Source: Planctomycetota bacterium (GTDB lineage: Bacteria > Planctomycetota > Phycisphaerae > Sedimentisphaerales > Anaerobacaceae). Taken from it: 9,800 nt of DNA. Positions 5,447 to 9,800 of this stretch are shown here, one piece after another (positions within the stretch are counted from its first letter, which is position 1; every line of letters starts with the position of its first letter). Location: the NCBI GenBank assembly GCA_017885385.1, contig JAFNGF010000183.1, positions 1,837 through 11,636 of the forward strand. Direction: 5' to 3'. The notes under the pieces are model-generated. The model did no database searches. It was not told where the DNA came from and worked only from the letters and a program-made list of their open reading frames with translations. The position numbers and the translations under genes are program-made.

Positions 5447-6178
5447 CTATGAAGCATCACCCAGCACAAGTATTCTGGTACAGTTTGGACATCGGATTAT
5501 GTCGTCCTTGGTCATTAGCAAGTTGACGCACTCGGCGGTGATGCCCATGAAGCAGCCGCCGCAGGTATAGCTGGCTGTTTTGCCCTCGGACTGATCAATA
5601 GGGGCTACCGCCTGCCCATCGTAAGTCTCGGCGACTCGCTTGAAAATCTCCAACGGCCCACGGGGTACTATTCGTGCAGCCTGGTTCCATTCCGCCTGGA
5701 CTTGTGCGATTTCCGCCTCGTATTTCTTGGCTGAAACCTCTGCTTCTGTTCGGAGCTGCTCCAGCTTTTGTTTCTGCTGCTCTATCTGACTGCACATCTG
5801 CGCACACTCGGATTCGTCAGCCTCTAAATCTTTCATCAGCTCCAGGATTTGGCTCTCGACTTTGGCATTGTCGGCTTTGGTAGTGTTCAGCTGGGTCAGC
5901 AGCGCAGCGTATTCCTTGTTTGTTCTTGCACTGTTTAGCGCCGCCCGTAGCTTGGCGATGTCCTCATCTGCGGTCTTCAGCTCCAATTCAAGACGATCGC
6001 ACTGTATTTTGGTTAGCTGAACCTCCTCTCTTTTGGCTTCGAGGGCGTTTTGGATGCTTCTGACTTGATTTTCCTGAATAATAACGGTTCGTCTACATCG
6101 GGCCAGTTTTGCCTTTGCGGCTCGCAGGCGGTTTTCAACACTTTGAAGTTTTATCAACCCATCCAATACAGGTCCCAT
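5447..6178 (-). CDS. Coiled-coil protein with C4 zinc ribbon (DUF164 / zf-RING_7 family)
   Basis: This 243-residue protein has a long helical hairpin at about 5-165, rich in Glu, Lys, Gln and Leu with heptad spacing. A C-terminal zinc ribbon has CGGC (Cys206, Cys209) and CPNC (Cys230, Cys233). The architecture and length match the DUF164 family, which includes Helicobacter HP0958 and Mycobacterium Rv2229c. HP0958 has been linked to flagellar assembly and RNA handling, but function across the family is unsettled, so I give no reaction. The protein should be cytoplasmic. ATG 6178 is preceded by AAGGAG with a 5-base gap. The next gene on the strand encodes RNase HI. The same pairing of a DUF164 protein with an RNase HI domain protein occurs in actinobacteria, which suggests a shared role in nucleic-acid metabolism (inference). 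A 189-base gap with an inverted-repeat element separates the two genes here. Confidence 0.9.
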   Translation of the reverse strand: MGPVLDGLIKLQSVENRLRAAKAKLARCRRTVIIQENQVRSIQNALEAKREEVQLTKIQCDRLELELKTADEDIAKLRAALNSARTNKEYAALLTQLNTTKADNAKVESQILELMKDLEADESECAQMCSQIEQQKQKLEQLRTEAEVSAKKYEAEIAQVQAEWNQAARIVPRGPLEIFKRVAETYDGQAVAPIDQSEGKTASYTCGGCFMGITAECVNLLMTKDDIIRCPNCTRILVLGDAS

Positions 6179-6219
6179 TTACGCTCCTTATGGCGGGCTC
6201 GGAAAATCCTTAATCCAGG

Positions 6220-6248
6220 ATTATCATTCTTTATCCTTTGCGATGCAA
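6220..6248 (-). promoter_or_regulatory. Candidate promoter for the minus-strand zinc-ribbon / RNase HI-PurN cluster
   Basis: Read on the minus strand, TTGCAT (6248-6243, 3 of 6 matches) is followed after 17 bases by GATAAT (6225-6220, 5 of 6 matches). The start would be near 6213, giving a 35-base leader that contains AAGGAG before ATG 6178. The -10 overlaps one arm of a small inverted repeat (AATCCT 6205-6210, AGGATT 6217-6222). The -35 is weak. Confidence 0.35.
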
Positions 6249-6376
6249 CAAAAATTTTTCCGCATTTTATTTTGTATTTTGTGCGATTGCTTGCTGGGGA
6301 GAAAGACCCCATGTAAAACGTGCGGCTAAATGCTTTTGCGGAGTCACACGAGCCTTTCCTTCGTTGAATTACTCTG

Positions 6377-6382
6377 TATAAT
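6377..6382 (+). promoter_or_regulatory. Perfect -10 box 9 bases before the M20 peptidase start (leaderless or nearly so)
   Basis: TATAAT at 6377-6382 leaves nine bases before ATG 6392, so transcription would begin within about five bases of the start codon. No purine-rich ribosome binding site precedes the ATG, which fits a leaderless message. The -35 position (TTTCCT at 6355-6360) is poor. An alternative start, TTG 6404, has AAGGA (6395-6399) four bases upstream and would give a short leader instead. Confidence 0.4.
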
Positions 6383-6391
6383 TGGTGTGCT

Positions 6392-7504
6392 ATGAAGGAA
6401 TTTTTGCGAAGATTAATCCAGGCGGAGACGACCGCTCTGAAAGGTGAGCTGGCTGCGGCCCAGACTATCGCAGCCGAGCTTGAAAGATCGGGCATAGAAT
6501 CTCGCATAGAGACCTGGGACCAGACCAGGGCAAATATCGTTGCCCGTGTCAGGTCAACGAGGCGCAAGAAGGCGCTTCTATTTGTGTGCCATCTTGATGT
6601 TGTCGGGCCGGGCGAAGCCCCGTGGACGCATCCGCCGTTTGCCGCCGTGGAAAGTGACGGCAAAATCTACGGGCGAGGAGCCGCGGATATGAAGGGCTGC
6701 ATCGCCGCGGTCGTTACTGCGATCCGGCGGGTGGCTGAGTCCGGCGCGCAGCTGCAGGGCGACGTCATGCTTCTCGGCGCTGCCGGCGAGGAGACCGATA
6801 GCTGCGGGGCCAGAAGGTTCGTTGGCAATCCCAGTGCGATTCCGGAGCTATCCGGCATAGTCGTGACTGAGCCGACCGAGTTTGATGTGGTTAACGCGCA
6901 TCGCGGATTGTTGTGGCTTGAAGTTGCCACTGAAGGTAAGGCTGCTCACGGTTCTACGCCGCATCTGGGAGTGAACGCTATAACCTCGATGAAGTCTGTC
7001 TTGGATGAGCTTGAGCGATACCGAATTCCTTTTGAGCCGCACAGGTTGTTGGGCCGGTGCTCTATGAGCATCAATAAAATTGCCGGCGGCCAGGCTATCA
7101 ACGTTGTCCCCGATAAGTGCAGTATCGCGGTAGATATTCGCACCTTGCCGAGCCAAAACCACAACGATATTGTTGCCGGTTTTGAGAAAATCCTTGCCAA
7201 GTTAAGACAAGGCAGCTCTCAATTCGCGGCCGAGGTCTCTATTATACGCGATGTTCAGGCTCTGGAGACGGATGGTAGCTGTGATTTTGTCCGAGACTTT
7301 TGCTCTGCGGTGGGACGCAGCCGAACTAAGGCGGTGGGTTTTACTACCGATGGGCCTTATTTTGCCTCTTTGGGTGTGCCGGTTGTGGTCTTTGGGCCGG
7401 GTAAATCCGAGCTTTGCCATAAGCCGGACGAATATATTGACCTTGCCGATGTGGAAAAAGGCGTGGAATTGTATAAAAACATCATTTTGAGGTTTTTGGC
7501 CTGA
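6392..7504 (+). CDS. M20 family metallohydrolase (ArgE/DapE/carboxypeptidase G2 type)
   Basis: This 370-residue cytoplasmic zinc amidohydrolase removes acyl groups from amino acids or cleaves small peptides. The two-metal site is complete: His67 in CHLDVVGPG, bridging Asp99 in GRGAADMKG, catalytic Glu133 and ligand Glu134 in GEETDSCG, Glu160 in TEPTEF, and His343 in CHKPDEY. His186 in AAHGSTP marks the lid/dimerisation domain at about 170-280. Length and residue positions are close to E. coli DapE and ArgE, but the substrate cannot be read from the sequence. The dapF gene 2 kb downstream makes a diaminopimelate link tempting and unproven, and acetylornithine deacetylase is equally possible. 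It is divergent from the zinc-ribbon gene and separated by 216 bases from the secreted protease. No signal peptide is present. Start: ATG 6392 under a -10 box and without a ribosome binding site; TTG 6404 is the alternative. Confidence 0.93.
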   Translation: MKEFLRRLIQAETTALKGELAAAQTIAAELERSGIESRIETWDQTRANIVARVRSTRRKKALLFVCHLDVVGPGEAPWTHPPFAAVESDGKIYGRGAADMKGCIAAVVTAIRRVAESGAQLQGDVMLLGAAGEETDSCGARRFVGNPSAIPELSGIVVTEPTEFDVVNAHRGLLWLEVATEGKAAHGSTPHLGVNAITSMKSVLDELERYRIPFEPHRLLGRCSMSINKIAGGQAINVVPDKCSIAVDIRTLPSQNHNDIVAGFEKILAKLRQGSSQFAAEVSIIRDVQALETDGSCDFVRDFCSAVGRSRTKAVGFTTDGPYFASLGVPVVVFGPGKSELCHKPDEYIDLADVEKGVELYKNIILRFLA

Positions 7505-7720
7505 CCGCACCTCGCCAGGCAAAGCTGAAAATATGTGCCAAATTGGGCATAATTTCCTTGCTTTTGCCAGCCTCATCGGGTAAATTTTCTATGTGTAAGT
7601 CCGCAAGCCAAGTGGAGAGCATCGTCTGGAGGACCTTGCGCAGAAATTAAACGAAGATTTCGCAAATCATTCCATCCGATTGTAATAAAATTAGAGTAAT
7701 TTTGTGAAAGGAGCGGAATT

Positions 7721-8743
7721 ATGACAAGACGATTTTTTTCGAAGCTGCTCTTAGTGGTTGTTGCCGTTTTCGGCCTGCTGGTTCTTTCCAGCATGTTATC
7801 GGCCCAGGGCCGCAGCCAAGATGCCTTTGAGCGGGTAAAAGAGGTCCAGGAGAAACACACCGACCGGCTTATGGCAATCGAAGGCGTCGAGGGCACAGCA
7901 GTTGGATTGGACGACAGCGAACGGCCGGCAGTTAAAGTCTTTCTGGAGAACCCGGGCGTTCGCGGTATTCCCAGAGAGCTTGACGGCGTCCCTGTCCATC
8001 CAGTAGTCACGGGTAAATTCTACGCGCTACCAAAACCTGAAGGCAAACCCGGCGGCGGAACGAAAATTGATCCCACTGCTCGGCTCCCACGGCCAGTTCC
8101 CATCGGTGTCTCGACCGGGCATCCAGATATCACTGCTGGAACAATTGGCTGCAGGGTCAAAGATGCGGCAGGAGTTTACGCCCTTAGCAACAACCATGTC
8201 TACGCGGACGAAAACAAGGGACCAATCGGCATTAATGTCTTACAGCCAGGCCCTTACGACGGTGGACGTGATCCTGGCGATGCTATTGGAACTCTCGCTG
8301 CCTTCAACACCATCAAATTTGATGGTTCAGACAACACAATTGATGCGGCAATTGCCCTTAGTTCGACCGCCAATCTCGGCAACGCAACGCCATCGAATGG
8401 CTACGGGACACCCAAATCTACCACAGCAGCAGCTTATGTAGGCCAGCCGGTTCAGAAGTACGGCCGGACAACCCGCTTGACCAAAGGGAAAGTGTACGCC
8501 ATAAACGCCACGGTCGATGTTGGTTATGACAGCGGCACGGCGAGATTTGTGAACCAAATTATTATAACACCAGGAACCTTTAGCGCGGGCGGCGACTCAG
8601 GGTCTCTTGTGGTTGATGCAAGTAGGGGAAGCAACAGCCGCAAGCCCGTGGGGCTTTTATTTGCCGGCAGCCAATTTTTTACAGTTGCTAACCCAATCGA
8701 CGCAGTCCTTGGTGCCTTTGGCGTTACCATTGACGGCGAATAG
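7721..8743 (+). CDS. Secreted trypsin-fold serine protease, Nal1-like, with N-terminal pro-domain
   Basis: This 340-residue protein starts with a signal peptide: MTRRFFSK, a hydrophobic stretch at about 9-24, and likely cleavage near Ala28. A small domain at about 35-103 carries MAIEGVEGTAVGL and IPRELDGVPVHPVVTG, a pattern often seen before Nal1-like trypsin-fold proteases. A Pro/Gly-rich linker follows at 104-128. The catalytic domain at about 128-340 has His159 in LSNNHVYA, Asp208 in NTIDAAIAL and Ser293 in GGDSGS, a complete triad in the usual order. It should act in the periplasm or outside the cell on proteins; the substrate is unknown. AAAGGAG (7707-7713) lies 7 bases before the ATG. 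The next gene encodes a free-standing copy of the N-terminal domain, so that domain is probably an inhibitory or chaperone pro-region (inference). No clear promoter was found in the 216 bases upstream. Confidence 0.88.
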   Translation: MTRRFFSKLLLVVVAVFGLLVLSSMLSAQGRSQDAFERVKEVQEKHTDRLMAIEGVEGTAVGLDDSERPAVKVFLENPGVRGIPRELDGVPVHPVVTGKFYALPKPEGKPGGGTKIDPTARLPRPVPIGVSTGHPDITAGTIGCRVKDAAGVYALSNNHVYADENKGPIGINVLQPGPYDGGRDPGDAIGTLAAFNTIKFDGSDNTIDAAIALSSTANLGNATPSNGYGTPKSTTAAAYVGQPVQKYGRTTRLTKGKVYAINATVDVGYDSGTARFVNQIIITPGTFSAGGDSGSLVVDASRGSNSRKPVGLLFAGSQFFTVANPIDAVLGAFGVTIDGE

Positions 8744-8747
8744 CAAC

Positions 8748-8773
8748 GCCTGAGAGACTGATTTTCTCAAGGC
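8748..8773 (+). terminator. Weak bulged hairpin between protease and lipoprotein genes
   Basis: GCCTGAGA (8748-8755) pairs with TCTCAAGGC (8765-8773) apart from one bulged A, and two further pairs close the stem. No T run follows, so it is not a normal rho-independent terminator. It could lower expression of, or protect the mRNA upstream from, the second gene. It lies in the 52-base gap, where no promoter was seen, so both genes are probably co-transcribed. Confidence 0.3.
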
Positions 8774-8795
8774 TTAGTGGAATAACGAACTGCAA

Positions 8796-9134
8796 ATGAC
8801 CAGGCAGATTGCAGTTGCCGTGCTGAGCGCTGTTGTCCTCATCGCAGCGGGGATTTTATGCGGCTGTCGTAAAGACGGTATAACCAAGTCCGAAAAAGGA
8901 TACCCTATGCCTGCAAAGAGCATTGAGCAGGTTCTGAAAGAGAATACCGACGCATGGATGGCTATCGATGGGGTGGAAGGCACGGCAATCGGCTTGTACA
9001 AAGGAAAACCGTGTATGAAAATCTTCGCATCCGTGAAGGCACAAGAACTACGAGGCAAGATACCGTCGGTTGTTGAGGGTTATCCGGTAATTATTGAACA
9101 AACGGGCGTCTTTCGTGCGCTGGACGAGCAGTAG
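8796..9134 (+). CDS. Small lipoprotein, stand-alone copy of the upstream protease's N-terminal domain
   Basis: This 112-residue protein has a signal sequence (hydrophobic at about 5-21) ending in LCGC, a plausible lipobox with Cys24 as the lipidated residue. It should be membrane-anchored and face outward. The rest, about 42-109, aligns with residues 39-103 of the preceding protease: both have TD..MAI, GVEGTA, an IP segment, G.PV and TG.F.AL. By hand I count 29 identical residues over about 66. The protein ends three residues after the conserved AL, just where the protease continues into its linker, so it is the domain alone with no catalytic part. The ribosome binding site is weak, and the gene is 52 bases behind the protease with a shared terminator at 9169-9200. 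A likely role is an inhibitor, immunity-type partner or folding helper for the protease; this is inference. Tandem duplication of the domain is the simplest origin. Confidence 0.8.
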   Translation: MTRQIAVAVLSAVVLIAAGILCGCRKDGITKSEKGYPMPAKSIEQVLKENTDAWMAIDGVEGTAIGLYKGKPCMKIFASVKAQELRGKIPSVVEGYPVIIEQTGVFRALDEQ

Positions 9135-9168
9135 CCTGAGCTAACAGGTATGTCCCCAATTATGATCG

Positions 9169-9200
9169 CAAAATCCCTCGACTTTGAGGGATTTTGTTTT
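9169..9200 (+). terminator. Strong rho-independent terminator after the protease/lipoprotein pair
   Basis: CAAAATCCCTC at 9169-9179 pairs perfectly over 11 bases with GAGGGATTTTG at 9186-9196. The loop is the six bases GACTTT, and TTTT follows at 9197-9200. It lies 35 bases behind the lipoprotein stop and is the clearest terminator in the window. Confidence 0.88.
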
Positions 9201-9363
9201 GAGATTTTGGGCCGGCTCATAGTTACGCAAAGGGGTATGTTACCGACGTCTATTCGGCATGCGAAGCGGGACTCTCCAGACCGAGGTTGATAGCCCGTCG
9301 TGCGTCATCCGTGATGCATCCTGCCAAGAAAAGCCAGAGGACGACGAACGCGATCGGAACTTC

Positions 9364-9392
9364 TTGGAAAAAGAGGCCCGTACAGGTACAAT
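9364..9392 (+). promoter_or_regulatory. Candidate sigma-70 promoter of dapF
   Basis: TTGGAA at 9364-9369 (4 of 6 matches) and TACAAT at 9387-9392 (5 of 6) are separated by 17 bases. Transcription would start near 9399, giving a 55-base leader. The preceding terminator at 9169-9200 means dapF needs its own promoter, which supports the call. The 250 bases between the terminator and dapF otherwise show no gene. Confidence 0.45.
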
Positions 9393-9453
9393 CCGATAGA
9401 AGGCGCTATATTCATGGAGCTGGAACTGAGCTAAATGCGTCGGAGCAAGAAGC

Positions 9454-9800
9454 ATGGAGCTGCATTTTAGAAAATACCACGGCCTGGGAAACGATTATTT
9501 GGTTATCGACCCCAATACTCAAGACGTTGATTTAACGCCCGATTCAATTCGCCTTATTTGTCACAGGAATTACGGGGTCGGCTCGGACGGAATACTCTAC
9601 GGGCCTTTGAAAGCTGGCAACCGTCGCAAGGTGAGGATTTTTAATCCCGACGGCAGCGAGGCAGAAAAAAGCGGCAACGGACTAAGAATATTCGCAAAGT
9701 ACCTCTTCGAGAATAAATATGTCACCGGCAAGGTCTTTGATATTGAAACGCTTGGCGGAACCGTAAAAGTCCAAATAATGGACGAATCGGCAAGCCTGAT
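9454..9800 (+). CDS. dapF: Diaminopimelate epimerase (DapF family), N-terminal 115 residues, Ser at first catalytic Cys
   Basis: The gene runs off the window. DapF interconverts LL- and meso-diaminopimelate in lysine and peptidoglycan synthesis using two cysteines as acid and base in the cytoplasm. Family motifs are clear: FRKYHGLGNDYLVID at the start, HRNYGVGSDGIL at about 37-48, and RIFNPDGSEAEKSGNGLRIF at 61-80. In typical DapF the last motif reads CGNG with the first catalytic cysteine at about residue 73; here residue 73 is Ser (codon AGC). The second cysteine lies beyond the window. I believe a subset of bacterial DapF-like proteins shares this SGNG form, so it may be a subfamily trait. 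Activity on diaminopimelate is therefore uncertain. Start: ATG 9454 with GGAG at 9442-9445, 8 bases away; an in-frame stop at 9427-9429 rules out earlier starts except rare codons. Confidence 0.88.
   Translation, partial: MELHFRKYHGLGNDYLVIDPNTQDVDLTPDSIRLICHRNYGVGSDGILYGPLKAGNRRKVRIFNPDGSEAEKSGNGLRIFAKYLFENKYVTGKVFDIETLGGTVKVQIMDESASL

Noticed and set aside
7505..7720. Promoter for the secreted protease
   Set aside because: AT-rich stretches near 7680-7700 offer several weak -10 candidates, but none has a -35 at a proper distance.
9240..9330. Possible tRNA-like segment
   Set aside because: No T-loop consensus, anticodon stem or acceptor pairing could be drawn.

Overview
The window looks like a bacterial chromosome of moderate GC. 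The organism is probably a planctomycete (Phycisphaerae-like) or a similar lineage. This rests on the mix of genes (ClpC, a bacterial serpin, a Nal1-like secreted protease, a zinc-ribbon/RNase HI pair) and on intergenic spaces filled with short repeats. It is an impression of style, not a phylogenetic result. No phage, transposase, CRISPR array, rRNA or tRNA could be supported.

Layout, left to right. Bases 1-147 (+) are the C-terminal end of a serpin, a serine-protease inhibitor. After about 400 bases without a gene comes a small coiled-coil protein (549-809 +). A 585-base gap follows, holding a perfect 29-bp tandem duplication and a consensus sigma-70 promoter overlapped by an inverted repeat. 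That promoter drives clpC (1395-3884 +), a complete Hsp100 unfoldase. Convergent to clpC is a minus-strand cluster read from 6178 down to about 3957. It holds a coiled-coil/zinc-ribbon protein (DUF164 family), an RNase HI domain fused in frame to a PurN-type glycinamide ribonucleotide transformylase domain, and a possible 58-residue ORF that overlaps the end of the fusion by ATGA. Two arrays of a 7-bp unit (CTCGTNN) sit exactly at the two ends of the PurN part. A 127-bp imperfect inverted repeat separates the zinc-ribbon and RNase HI genes.

Divergent from this cluster, an M20 metallopeptidase/deacylase (6392-7504 +) appears to be transcribed with almost no leader. Next come a secreted trypsin-fold protease (7721-8743 +) and, 52 bases downstream, a small lipoprotein (8796-9134 +) that is a free-standing copy of the protease's N-terminal domain. 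A strong rho-independent terminator at 9169-9200 closes this pair. The window ends inside dapF (9454 onward), whose first catalytic cysteine position carries serine.

How the genes may work together: several products concern control of proteolysis. ClpC unfolds proteins for ClpP in the cytoplasm, while the serpin, the Nal1-like protease and its lipoprotein partner would act outside the cytoplasm. The M20 enzyme and DapF could both serve amino-acid or diaminopimelate metabolism, but nothing in the sequence ties them together. The most unusual items are the repeat-joined RNase HI-PurN fusion, the protease plus stand-alone pro-domain lipoprotein pair, and the Cys-to-Ser DapF.
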